DNA from: Caldilineae bacterium
GTDB lineage: Bacteria; Chloroflexota; Anaerolineae; J102
DNA: 12,049 nt
Direction of reading: 5' to 3'
NCBI GenBank assembly: GCA_003694905.1
Contig: RFJM01000020.1
Coordinates: 1 to 12,049 of the forward strand
Shown piece after piece: positions 1 through 7,234 of this stretch. Each line of letters begins with the position of its first letter. Position 1 is the stretch's first letter. The position numbers and the translations under genes were made by a program. The notes beneath the pieces were generated by a model that saw nothing but the letters and a program-made list of their open reading frames with translations, ran no database searches and had not been told where the DNA came from.

Positions 1-2
1 AC

Positions 3-845
3 CCCAGGGTGAACATTCTGCAAAATAACCGCAATCTGGGTTTTGCCGCGGCCAACAATCAGGGCATCCAGCGGGCGCGAGGACGCTATCTGCTGCTGCT
101 GAATCCCGACACGGAGCTGCCGCCCGACGCCCTGTGCGAACTCAGCCGCTTCCTGGCCGCGCATCCGCAGGCCGGCGTGGTAGGGCCTCGGCTACAAGGG
201 GCTCGGGGCAAGGTGCAGGGCGGGGCCGCGGGCTACGATCCCTCTCCGGCCACCATCTTCAATTTCGCCACCTTTCTCTACCGGCTGTTCCCCGGTCGGC
301 TGCGGGGGTTGTGGCTGCCCCGGTCGATGTATGGCCACTCCCAGCCCATCCCCGTCGACTGGGTCTCGGGGGCCTGTATGATGGTGCGGGCCGAAGCCGT
401 GGCCGCGGCCGGTCTCATGGACGAGCGCTATTTCATGTACTCCGAGGATGTGGAGTGGTGTCGGCGTATTCGTCGGGCTGGCTATCAGGTCTTCTGTCTT
501 CCCTATGTCCGCGTCACCCATCATATCGGCGGCAGTTCACGGCAGCTCGGCCCTGATTTCTATGCGCACAATGTGGACTCGCTGGACCTGGACTTACGCA
601 GCCGTTATGGACCGGGCATGGTGGCGCTGATGCATCTCTTCGGCGCCTTTGGCTTCCTGTTGCGCTACCTTCTTTTCGAGATGCAATATCTGCGCGGGCG
701 GAACCCCGTCTACCGGGAACTGCGCGACCTGTGGGCCGCCTGTCTGAAGACAAGCCTGGCGCGCACGCTACGTCCTGCCACCCGGCCCGACTCGCCCGTC
801 CTGGCTGCTTCCTGCGAGCAACCTGCTGCCACTCCCGAGCCCTGA
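3..845 (+). CDS. Family 2 glycosyltransferase (rhamnosyltransferase-like), 5' truncated by window edge
   Basis: This enzyme would transfer a sugar from a nucleotide-sugar donor to a growing envelope polysaccharide at the cytoplasmic membrane face. The frame is open from base 3 and enters at once the GT2 motif NLGFAAANNQGI, followed by LLLLNPDTE, which holds the Asp-rich nucleotide-sugar/metal site. Further on are DWVSGACMMVRAEA (from about base 357) and YSEDVEWCRRIRRAGY (from about base 436), whose Glu-Asp pair is the usual acceptor-side catalytic region of rhamnosyltransferase-type GT2 enzymes. The family normally has about 40-50 more residues with the first beta strand and a DNxSxD motif before this point, so the true start lies upstream. 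The GTG at 9 is not a credible start. A hydrophobic stretch near bases 620-690 may hold the C-terminal part at the membrane. The flippase begins 2 nt after the stop, so both probably belong to one transcript. Donor and acceptor cannot be told from the sequence. Confidence 0.88.
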   Translation, partial: PRVNILQNNRNLGFAAANNQGIQRARGRYLLLLNPDTELPPDALCELSRFLAAHPQAGVVGPRLQGARGKVQGGAAGYDPSPATIFNFATFLYRLFPGRLRGLWLPRSMYGHSQPIPVDWVSGACMMVRAEAVAAAGLMDERYFMYSEDVEWCRRIRRAGYQVFCLPYVRVTHHIGGSSRQLGPDFYAHNVDSLDLDLRSRYGPGMVALMHLFGAFGFLLRYLLFEMQYLRGRNPVYRELRDLWAACLKTSLARTLRPATRPDSPVLAASCEQPAATPEP

Positions 846-847
846 GT

Positions 848-2275
848 ATGTCCACCACCCGCGCCGTCGCCCGCAATACCCTCTTTCTGAGCCTGGCCCA
901 GGGCATACGGATCGTGCTCGGTTTCGTGCTGATCCTTTACATCGCCAACGTGTACGGGCCTGTGTGGCAGGGCAAGTTTAGCATCCTGTTGGCCTTTCTC
1001 AATATCTTCATGGTCCTGGGCTCTTTTGGCATGCCCAGGCTTATCACCCGGCAGGTGGCGCGTGCTTTCGCGTTGGGGAATCAGTACTTCTGGGCCGGGC
1101 TGGTGGCCCAGGGCATCACCACCCTTGGTTTCATGCTGGTGATGGTAGCGGTGGTAGCGCTGATGCCCTATCCCGCCGACACGCGGGCGATGCTCTGGCT
1201 GGCGGTGCTGGCACTGCCGCTGTTCACCCTCTATTCGGTTTCGGGCGCGTTGCTGCGTGCCCATGAGCGCATGCAGTTCCTGGTCTACGCAGAGGTGTTG
1301 AGCGCGGTCGCCCAGCTGGTGGTGGCCATCACCCTGCTCTCCGCGGGTTTCGGCGTGATGGCCCTGGCCATCATTCGCATCTCGGGGATCGGGCTGGCTG
1401 CACTCACGGTCTTTGCTTCGGCCGCAGCGCTGCGGTATATCGGCCGTCCCCTGCTGGATCTGCCCTTCGCCTGGCGCCTGCTGCGCGAATCCTTCGACTT
1501 TTTCGGCATGGCCGCATTCGACGCCATTCTGCAGCGCATGGATGTGTTGATCCTCTCGGTCGTCGCCGGCGAGGCCGCCACCGGCATTTACGATGCCGCC
1601 TTCCAGCTCATCAAAGTGTTGATGACGCTGGTGCTCTCCTTTACCGATGCCGTGTACCCGGCACTCTCGCGGCTTTATGTCCAGGCGCGTGATCGCTTCG
1701 CCCTGGTGACGAGCAAAGCCCTGCAATACGGGTTGATTCTGCTATTGCCGGTGGCGGTAGGCATCACCCTGCTGGCACCCGACGTCATCGCGCTGCTGTA
1801 TCGCAAGCCCGGCTATGGAGCCTCGGGCCGCGTGCTGGGCGTGCTGGGTTGGGTGTTGGTGGCCTATTTTGTGCAGATCTTGCTCACGCGAACGTTGATG
1901 GCAGGCGACCGCCCGCGCCGGGCCTTCGCCATCACCGCCGTCATGGTGGCCACAGGCGCGCTGACCCTGTTGGCTCTATCGGCCTGGATGGGGGCAGCCG
2001 GTACCGCCTTGGCCCTCCTATTCAACTACCTGTTGGGGGCGTACCTCTCCTGGCGGGCCTGCCGTCCCTACCGCCTAACCCTGCACCCGACCAGCCTGCT
2101 GCGCCCGGCCTCGGCTGCTGCGGGTATGGCCCTGGTCCTGATAGCAGTCTCGGGCCGGCCGCTGTGGTTCAGCGTCCCCCTGGGCGGGCTTCTGTACGGC
2201 GGGCTGGCGCTGCTTCTGCGCGTCTTCGACCACGGCGACATGCAGGTGCTGCGCGCGCTGCTACGACGCAGTTGA
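848..2275 (+). CDS. Polysaccharide (Wzx-like) flippase, MOP superfamily
   Basis: This is a 475-residue integral membrane protein with about 12-14 hydrophobic helices spread over its whole length and almost no soluble domain, as in polysaccharide biosynthesis/O-antigen flippases that move lipid-linked oligosaccharides across the inner membrane. The N-terminus (TTRAVARNTLFLSLAQG, then a helix ending LYIANVYGP) and the following GSFGMPRLITRQVAR segment have the pattern typical of the family: a first helix, then a conserved charged cytoplasmic turn. The frame is open further upstream, to 731, but that extension lies inside the glycosyltransferase and is charged and cysteine-rich, so the ATG at 848, 2 nt after the glycosyltransferase stop, is preferred. 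The Shine-Dalgarno sequence is weak, consistent with translational coupling. The pairing with a GT2 enzyme supports an exopolysaccharide or O-antigen locus lying mostly left of the window. A MATE-type drug exporter is less likely given the neighbour. Confidence 0.85.
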   Translation: MSTTRAVARNTLFLSLAQGIRIVLGFVLILYIANVYGPVWQGKFSILLAFLNIFMVLGSFGMPRLITRQVARAFALGNQYFWAGLVAQGITTLGFMLVMVAVVALMPYPADTRAMLWLAVLALPLFTLYSVSGALLRAHERMQFLVYAEVLSAVAQLVVAITLLSAGFGVMALAIIRISGIGLAALTVFASAAALRYIGRPLLDLPFAWRLLRESFDFFGMAAFDAILQRMDVLILSVVAGEAATGIYDAAFQLIKVLMTLVLSFTDAVYPALSRLYVQARDRFALVTSKALQYGLILLLPVAVGITLLAPDVIALLYRKPGYGASGRVLGVLGWVLVAYFVQILLTRTLMAGDRPRRAFAITAVMVATGALTLLALSAWMGAAGTALALLFNYLLGAYLSWRACRPYRLTLHPTSLLRPASAAAGMALVLIAVSGRPLWFSVPLGGLLYGGLALLLRVFDHGDMQVLRALLRRS

Positions 2276-2307
2276 TCCCCTCCCTGGCGGACTTTCCCGG
2301 CCTGGAC

Positions 2308-3303
2308 CTAGGCGCCATCCCAGGCCACCAGCCCGTGCCGTGCCGCACCGATGAGCGCAGCCTGCTCATTCACGATCACATACAGTGGCATCCGTATCAG
2401 GAAATCGGTGAAACGCCCCTTACGCAAGAAGCTCTGCAGAAAGCGCTGGTTGTCGAGCACGGGCAGGATACGAGGGGGAATGCCACCCCCGATGTAGACG
2501 CCGCCGGTAGAGAGGACTTTCAGGGCCAGGTTGCCGGCCTCGGCCGCCAGAATCGAAGCAAACATCTCCAGTGTGGCCTCGCACAACTCGCTGTGCGGTT
2601 GCTGGCCGAGGGCCGCGGCCACGATCACAGGCGTGGGATCATCGGCTGCCAGTAGAGCCTCGGCCAACCAGGGAGGTTCGCCGGCATAGCCGCTATCCTT
2701 CAGGTAGTGGTAGATGTTAGGTATGCCTTTGCCCGAGCATACCCGTTCGTAGCTGACGTGATCATACCGCTGCAAGAGATAGCGCAGTAGCTCCATTTCC
2801 ACGGCGTTACGCGGCGCGAAGTCCACATGTCCGCCCTCGGAAGCATGCGCGCGATAGCGTCGGCCGTCCCAGGTAAGATAGGCTTCGCCCAGACCTGTAC
2901 CCGGCGCGATGACCGCAATAGCCCCACCCGGCACGGCCACCCCCTCCTTCAGCGTATAGAGATCCTCCGTCGTCAATACCGGCACAGCATTGGCCACGGC
3001 CTCGAGATCGTTTAGCAGAAACACCTCTTCGATGCCCAGGATTTCCTGCAGATTGCGCACACCGATCACCCAGGGCAGATTGGTGATCTCGGCCGTACCT
3101 TCGATAACGGGCCCGGCCACACCGAAGCAGGCCCGCTCGATGGGATGAGGGTATTCCTGGAGGAAGGATTGCACAACGGTGGCCAGACTGGGATACTCCT
3201 GGCTGGCAAATCGTTTCTGGACCAGCGGCTTGCGGGGTCCCTGCTCCGGCGAGTAGAGGGCCAGGATGGTTTTGGTGCCTCCGATGTCTCCGGCCAGTAG
3301 CAT
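2308..3303 (-). CDS. glk: Glucokinase (hexokinase-type Glk)
   Basis: It phosphorylates glucose with ATP to glucose 6-phosphate in the cytoplasm, the entry step to glycolysis. The 331-residue length is normal for the bacterial Glk family (PF02685). Visible motifs are the phosphate-binding LLAGDIGGTKT (2-12), GVAGPVIEG (61-69), LLNDLEAVANAV (96-107) with the expected catalytic Asp99, APGTGLGEAYL (133-143), SEGGHVDFAPR (155-165) with Glu157 and His160 as predicted glucose ligands, YERVCSGKG with Glu186, and STGGVYIGGGIPPRI (265-279). These positions almost coincide with the Asp100/Glu157/His160/Glu187 set known from E. coli Glk. The start is the ATG at 3303-3301, with AAGGA at 3317-3313 nine bases before it. 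The gene stands alone on the minus strand, convergent with the flippase and divergent from the acylase, so it is probably monocistronic. ROK-type glucokinases differ: they carry a cysteine zinc motif, absent here. Confidence 0.93.
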   Translation of the reverse strand: MLLAGDIGGTKTILALYSPEQGPRKPLVQKRFASQEYPSLATVVQSFLQEYPHPIERACFGVAGPVIEGTAEITNLPWVIGVRNLQEILGIEEVFLLNDLEAVANAVPVLTTEDLYTLKEGVAVPGGAIAVIAPGTGLGEAYLTWDGRRYRAHASEGGHVDFAPRNAVEMELLRYLLQRYDHVSYERVCSGKGIPNIYHYLKDSGYAGEPPWLAEALLAADDPTPVIVAAALGQQPHSELCEATLEMFASILAAEAGNLALKVLSTGGVYIGGGIPPRILPVLDNQRFLQSFLRKGRFTDFLIRMPLYVIVNEQAALIGAARHGLVAWDGA

Positions 3304-3312
3304 ATGTAGGCA

Positions 3313-3317
3313 TCCTT
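3313..3317 (-). promoter_or_regulatory. Shine-Dalgarno site of glk
   Basis: AAGGA on the minus strand lies 9 nt before the ATG at 3303. It is one of the better ribosome binding sites in the window and supports the chosen glk start. Confidence 0.55.
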
Positions 3318-3382
3318 AGCGATGTGTCTCATCGGTCGGTCAGATGCCGGCCGCGTCGCCGCGGGCGAGGGTCGGCAGGTGC

Positions 3383-3388
3383 ATTGTA
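3383..3388 (-). promoter_or_regulatory. Possible -10 box for glk
   Basis: Read on the minus strand this is TACAAT, one mismatch from the sigma-70 -10 consensus, about 80 nt before the glk start. The hexamers 16-18 nt further upstream do not resemble TTGACA, so this is only a weak candidate. Confidence 0.25.
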
Positions 3389-3457
3389 CATGATCCTGGG
3401 GACTTTCACTTAACGCCGCCACGTCACGGAGACGGTGTCAAATTCGTCGGCGGCCGC

Positions 3458-3581
3458 GACCGGCTGAAAGCCGGTCCGCGCAGGCCGTGCCAGACGTCGG
3501 CCTGCGCCGACGCTCTCCAGACCAGCGGAGGCTGGCCTCTGGTAGGAGGCTAACGAGGCTGACTTCCAGTCAGCGGCCTCG
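3458..3581. repeat. Island of four adjacent hairpins (palindromic repeat-like)
   Basis: Four inverted repeats with different stems lie nearly end to end. H1 at 3458-3476 is GACCGGCT-GAA-AGCCGGTC (8 bp). H2 at 3495-3512 is CGTCGGC-CTGC-GCCGACG (7 bp). H3 at 3517-3542 pairs CCAGA and CCAGC with GCTGG and TCTGG around a GGAG loop, with a two-base CC bulge. H4 at 3558-3574 is GCTGACT-TCC-AGTCAGC (7 bp), with a further CGAG/CTCG pair outside it (3554-3557 with 3578-3581). A longer 9-bp pair, GCGCAGGCC/GGCCTGCGC (3478-3486 with 3499-3507), overlaps H2. The hairpins differ in sequence but share a format of short GC-rich stem and 3-4 base loop. This resembles the modular interspersed palindromes of REP or MITE-remnant type found in many GC-rich genomes. 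That class assignment is inference: only a genome-wide search could show that the unit is repeated. Confidence 0.6.
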
Positions 3582-3681
3582 AAAAACCTGCCGACGCAGA
3601 CACAGGCTCGATACCATGATGCCTTCGGCGTCGCCGCGTGCGTCTTTTCAGGACCCTGCTCGGGACGGGCAGGGCTTACTC

Positions 3682-3710
3682 TTGCGTTTCCTCCGCGAAC
3701 GGGGTATCCT
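3682..3710 (+). promoter_or_regulatory. Candidate sigma-70-like promoter for the acylase gene
   Basis: TTGCGT (3682-3687) and TATCCT (3705-3710) are separated by exactly 17 nt and lie 53 nt before the acylase ATG. The match to consensus is moderate, and GC-rich DNA gives such hits by chance. The position just right of the hairpin island and upstream of a lone rightward gene makes it plausible. Confidence 0.35.
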
Positions 3711-3763
3711 CAGCCGCGTCTGTAATCCGACCCCACACACGCTCCCAGAGGCAGGCCGTCATC

Positions 3764-5917
3764 ATGTCGCGCATTCATTGGAGATTCCTCATCCTCGCGC
3801 TCCTGTTCCCCGTGCTCACGGTCGCGCTGCTCGTAGTGATGCCGCGGCGGGCCGTCCCCCTGCACCTGGCCGAACGAGCCGAGCAGTACGATGTGACCAT
3901 CCTGCGAGACACATGGGGGGTGCCGCACGTTTTCGGCAAGAGTGATGCCGACGCCGCCTTCGGCCTGGCCTACGCCCATGCCGAAGACGATTTCCTCACC
4001 ATCCAGCAGTCATTGCTGGCCGCACGTGGACGACTGGCAAGCGTCTACGGTGCTGATGCAGGGGCCAACGACTACATGGTGGGGTTGTTGCGCATCTGGG
4101 ATGTGGTGGAAAGCCGCTATGACAGCGACCTGAGTCCTGAAACCCGCGCCTTGGTCGAAGCCTATGCCGACGGCCTGAACGTCTACGCGGCTCGCCACCC
4201 AGAACAGGTCCTCACACCCGAACTCTTTCCCCTCTCCGGCAAAGACATCGTGGCCGGCTCCGTCCACAAGTCTCCCCTCTTCTTCGGTCTGGATGAGACG
4301 CTTGGCGAGCTCTTCAAAGCCTCTCGTCAGAAAGATATCTCGCCTTCACCCACGGCCCGGCAACCGCGAGTTGAAACCCGCTTTGGCTCCAACACCTTCG
4401 CCATCGGGCCCACCCGCACGGCCGACGGCTCCACCTTCTTCGCGGTCAATTCCCACCAGCCCTGGGAAGGCCCCGTCGCCTGGTACGAAGCCCATGTGCA
4501 CAGCGAGGAGGGTTGGAATGCCGTGGGCGGCCTATTTCCGGGCAGTCCCGTGATCATCCACGGCCATAATGACAACCTGGGCTGGGCCTTTACCGTCAAT
4601 CATCCCGACCTGGTCGATGTATACGTGCTGGACATCAACCCCGAAGATCCCTACGAGTATCGCTTCGACGGCGAATGGCGCCGCCTGGAAGTCCGGGAAA
4701 TACCTGTTCGCGTGAGGCTATGGGGTAGGTTGAGCATTACCGTACGCCAGGAAGCATTGTGGTCGGTCTATGGCCCCACGGTGAGACGTCCCCATGGCAC
4801 CTACGCCATTCGCTACGCAGGCATGGGAAGGGTGGACATCTTCGAGCAACTGTATCGCATGAACAAGGCTACAGACTTCAACGAATGGCGACAGGCCATG
4901 AAGGAAGGTGGCCTGGCCTCTTTCAACGTAGGCTACGCCGACCGCGACGGCAACATCTACTATCTCTACAACGCCATGCTGCCCATGCGCGCCGAGGGCT
5001 ATGACTGGTCCCTCTATCTCCCCGGGAACACTTCCGCCACCCTATGGACTGAGTATCTGCCTTTCGACCGGCTCCCGCAAGTGCTGAACCCACCTTCCGG
5101 ATTCATCCAGAACGCCAATAGCACTCCTTTTCGCACGACTATCGGCGAGGGCAATCCCGACCCTGCTGCCTATTCGAGCACCTTTGGCATCGACAGGCTC
5201 ATGTCCAACCGGGCATGGCGGGCTCTGGCCCTCTTCGGCGCCGACGATTCCATCAACTTCGAGGAATTCAAACGCTACAAATTCGACATGACCTATGCCG
5301 AAGAGTCGGATCTGGTGGGCTTCATCCGGCGATTGCTGGCAGCCCCGCCGCCCGACGACCCCTTGCAGCGACAGGGACTGGACCTGCTGAGACATTGGGA
5401 CCGCCGGGCCGCACCGGACAGCCGCGAAGCATCCCTGGCCATCCTCACCTGGATCTATCTCGCCGAAGAAAACGAAGGAGTACGACTCTCGCGGCAGTCG
5501 GAGGTCGAAATCGACGACGAGGCGCTGTGGCAGGCCTACGGCCACGCTGTGCGCCATCTGCAGGAACACTTCGGCCGGCTGGACGTGCCCTGGTCGCAGG
5601 TCAACCGCCTGCAGAGGGGAGATCTGGACCTGGGCCTGGGGGGCGGACCCGATCTGCTACATGCCATCTACGGCGAATTGCAGGAAGACGGCCGCCTACG
5701 CGGCGACGCAGGCGATTCCTACGTTTTGCTGGTGCGGTGGCTGCCGGATGGAACACTGCGTTCCTACAGTATCCACCAGTTTGGCTCGGCCACGCTGGAC
5801 GCCGGCTCGCCCCACTACAACGATCAGTCCCCCCTCTTCGCCCGGCGGCAGCTCAAGCCCGTATGGTTCAGCGAAGCCGAAATACGAGCCCACCTGGAAG
5901 CAGAATATCGCCCCTGA
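3764..5917 (+). CDS. Penicillin acylase-family Ntn hydrolase, membrane-anchored
   Basis: The 717-residue protein belongs to the N-terminal-nucleophile amidases (PF01804) that hydrolyse acyl amides such as beta-lactam side chains or acyl-homoserine lactones. Residues 6-26 form a hydrophobic helix serving as export signal or membrane anchor. The alpha-chain motif VTILRDTWGVPHVFG follows at about 43-57. The expected autocleavage site is Gly208-Ser209 in RFGSNTFAIGP, giving Ser209 as beta-chain N-terminal nucleophile. His231 (beta 23), Val278 (beta 70, in GWAFTVN) and Asn452 (beta 244, in QNANS) sit where the acyl-lactone acylase and penicillin acylase active sites have their His, Val and oxyanion Asn. 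It should therefore mature to an active two-chain enzyme outside the membrane. The in-frame extension to 3638 overlaps the promoter candidate and lacks a ribosome binding site, so the ATG at 3764 is chosen because the signal helix follows directly. The ribosome site is weak (AGAGG, 12 nt before). The substrate cannot be inferred: quorum-signal, peptide or antibiotic amides are all possible. Confidence 0.88.
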   Translation: MSRIHWRFLILALLFPVLTVALLVVMPRRAVPLHLAERAEQYDVTILRDTWGVPHVFGKSDADAAFGLAYAHAEDDFLTIQQSLLAARGRLASVYGADAGANDYMVGLLRIWDVVESRYDSDLSPETRALVEAYADGLNVYAARHPEQVLTPELFPLSGKDIVAGSVHKSPLFFGLDETLGELFKASRQKDISPSPTARQPRVETRFGSNTFAIGPTRTADGSTFFAVNSHQPWEGPVAWYEAHVHSEEGWNAVGGLFPGSPVIIHGHNDNLGWAFTVNHPDLVDVYVLDINPEDPYEYRFDGEWRRLEVREIPVRVRLWGRLSITVRQEALWSVYGPTVRRPHGTYAIRYAGMGRVDIFEQLYRMNKATDFNEWRQAMKEGGLASFNVGYADRDGNIYYLYNAMLPMRAEGYDWSLYLPGNTSATLWTEYLPFDRLPQVLNPPSGFIQNANSTPFRTTIGEGNPDPAAYSSTFGIDRLMSNRAWRALALFGADDSINFEEFKRYKFDMTYAEESDLVGFIRRLLAAPPPDDPLQRQGLDLLRHWDRRAAPDSREASLAILTWIYLAEENEGVRLSRQSEVEIDDEALWQAYGHAVRHLQEHFGRLDVPWSQVNRLQRGDLDLGLGGGPDLLHAIYGELQEDGRLRGDAGDSYVLLVRWLPDGTLRSYSIHQFGSATLDAGSPHYNDQSPLFARRQLKPVWFSEAEIRAHLEAEYRP

Positions 5918-5957
5918 CCTTGCCGCGAATGCGGGCGCTTGCCCTGGTTTCCTGGGC

Positions 5958-5973
5958 TCGAAGCGCACTTCGA
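5958..5973 (+). other. Small hairpin between the acylase and transporter genes
   Basis: TCGAAG-CGCA-CTTCGA is a perfect 6-bp palindromic stem with a 4-base loop, followed by TCTTTCT. It lies 40 nt after the acylase stop, where a terminator or attenuator could sit, but the stem is short and the U-run broken, so termination would be weak at best. Confidence 0.25.
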
Positions 5974-6019
5974 TCTTTCTACCCGGTCCACCGTACCTGC
6001 CGGAGCTCTACAACACATC

Positions 6020-7234
6020 GTGACCGATACCGTTCTCACAACCCCAAGCAAGAAGGCGACCGCGGCCCAGAGGTCGCCGCGAGATGGCACCTTTCATGCC
6101 GACCAGGTGGCCGCCATCGCGGCCGGCCACTTCACCCATGATGTTTACAGCGCCTTCCTGGCCCCACTGCTTCCTCTCATCCAGGAACGCCTGGGCGTGG
6201 GCTATGCCCTGACGGGTGGCCTTTCCATCTTTACCCAGCTCCCCAGTCTGCTCAACCCTTTTATCGGCTACCTGGCCGATCGCGTCAGCCTGCGCTATTT
6301 CATCATCCTGGCGCCTGCCGTGTCGGCCACCCTGTTCAGCTCGCTGGGCCTGACCTCCAACTACCTGACCCTGGCGATGCTGTTGCTGGCAGCCGGTGTC
6401 AGCATCGCCGCTTTCCACGCGCCGGCTCCGGCCATGGTGGGACAGGTTGCCGGCCGCCGCGTGGGTACCGGCATGAGCATCTTCATGGCCGCGGGGGAAC
6501 TGGCGCGCACGGTAGGGCCATTGGTTGTAGTTGCAGGGGTCACCTGGTTTGGCCTGGAAGGCATCTGGCGGCTGGCCGTGGGGGGCTGGCTGGTTTCGGG
6601 TCTGCTCTACCTGCGGTTGCGGCATGTCTCGGCGATGCCCCCGCCCACCGCACCCACCCTCCTGGCGCACTTCTGGCCCCAGGCGCGGCGCGTCTTCCTG
6701 CCCCTCTCCTGGCTGATGACCGGCCGGCTCTTCATGATGGCCGCGCTAACCACCTACCTCCCTCTTTTCATGCGCGACGTCCTGCACACCAACCTGTGGC
6801 TGGCCGCTGCTTCGCTCACTATTCTGGAAGGTGCGGGCTTCGTGGGCGCGCTTGTCACCGGCACCCTGAGCGACCGCCTGGGACGAAAACGGATTCTGCT
6901 CTTGCTCTTCGGGCTTGCCCCTCTTTTGCTCCTGGCCTTCCTCTTCGGGCCGCTCTGGTTGACTCCCGTCTCGCTGGTGCTGTTGGGGCTTGTGGCCATC
7001 TCGCCGCAGCCGGTCATGTTGGCCCTGGTACAAGATCAGTTCAGCGCACATCGCGCCCTGGCCAACGGTATCTATCTGATGCTGGGGTTTCTCATGCGCG
7101 CTGCTGCCGTCTGGATCGTCGGCTTCTTGGCAGACCGCTTTGGCCTGCACAACGCCTATCTGGCCAGCGGACTGATCGCTTTGGTCAGCATCCCCGCCGT
7201 CTTCTTCCTCCCCGCTTCCGGTGATGAAGCATAA
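6020..7234 (+). CDS. MFS transporter (fosmidomycin-resistance-like family)
   Basis: A 404-residue protein with about twelve hydrophobic helices. It begins with a short hydrophilic tail and the segment AAIAAGHFTHDVYSAFLAPLL (32-52), close to the opening helix of Fsr-type exporters. The major-facilitator loop motif appears in both halves: GYLADRVSLR (83-92) and GTLSDRLGRKR (281-291). The AAFHAPAPAMVGQVAGRR segment (130-147) and the following GTGMSIFMAAGELARTVGPL (149-168) are also in the Fsr style. Its job would be proton-driven transport across the inner membrane. The frame is open to a TTG at 5939, but the added 27 residues are not conserved-looking, so GTG at 6020 is preferred, with GGAG 14 nt upstream, rather far. 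The gene overlaps the ribokinase start by 11 nt. That linkage raises the alternative that it carries a sugar or nucleoside used by the kinase rather than a drug. The substrate is unknown. Confidence 0.8.
   Translation: MTDTVLTTPSKKATAAQRSPRDGTFHADQVAAIAAGHFTHDVYSAFLAPLLPLIQERLGVGYALTGGLSIFTQLPSLLNPFIGYLADRVSLRYFIILAPAVSATLFSSLGLTSNYLTLAMLLLAAGVSIAAFHAPAPAMVGQVAGRRVGTGMSIFMAAGELARTVGPLVVVAGVTWFGLEGIWRLAVGGWLVSGLLYLRLRHVSAMPPPTAPTLLAHFWPQARRVFLPLSWLMTGRLFMMAALTTYLPLFMRDVLHTNLWLAAASLTILEGAGFVGALVTGTLSDRLGRKRILLLLFGLAPLLLLAFLFGPLWLTPVSLVLLGLVAISPQPVMLALVQDQFSAHRALANGIYLMLGFLMRAAAVWIVGFLADRFGLHNAYLASGLIALVSIPAVFFLPASGDEA

Larger units (their letters stand above)
3304..3763. other. 460-nt divergent intergenic region between glk and the acylase gene
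   Basis: No convincing gene lies here. Short open frames (3344-3553 + and the left part of 3487-3945 +) have no ribosome binding site, no recognisable protein sequence, and simply translate the palindromes. From left to right the region holds the glk leader with its Shine-Dalgarno site, a possible minus-strand -10 box (3383-3388), a GCCGCC/GGCGGC inverted pair (3415-3420 with 3449-3454), the hairpin island (3458-3581), a short GC hairpin (CCCTGC...GCAGGG, about 3654-3673), and a rightward promoter candidate (3682-3710). Both flanking genes start away from this region, so its hairpins cannot be transcription terminators for either gene. Confidence 0.7.

Noticed and set aside
710..1726. Long minus-strand open frame (338 codons) under the flippase
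   Set aside because: It is rich in His, Gln, Gly and Asp, as expected for the antisense of a hydrophobic GC-rich gene, has no recognisable motif, and lies wholly opposite a clear membrane protein and glycosyltransferase.
1849..2655. Plus-strand open frame of 268 codons across the flippase end and glk
   Set aside because: It spans two well-supported genes in other frames, is Arg/Pro/Gly-rich and shows no family features.
3458..3581. Hairpin island read as transcription terminators or a CRISPR array
   Set aside because: Both neighbours start away from it, so there is nothing to terminate, and no U-runs follow the stems. The hairpins differ in sequence and lack regular repeat-spacer spacing, so it is not CRISPR.
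3638..3763. Upstream extension of the acylase by 42 residues
   Set aside because: It would put the signal helix in the middle of the protein, overlaps the promoter candidate and has no ribosome binding site.
3344..3945. Short plus-strand frames in the glk-acylase intergenic region
   Set aside because: They translate the palindromes, lack ribosome binding sites and show low-complexity Arg/Pro/Ser composition.
5939..6019. TTG start for the MFS transporter
   Set aside because: The extra 27 residues do not look like a transporter N-terminus; the GTG at 6020 gives the usual length of about 400 residues. This choice remains uncertain.
6008..6670. Minus-strand open frame (220 codons) under the MFS gene
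   Set aside because: Antisense of a hydrophobic gene, again Gly/Gln/His/Arg-rich, without motif or ribosome site.
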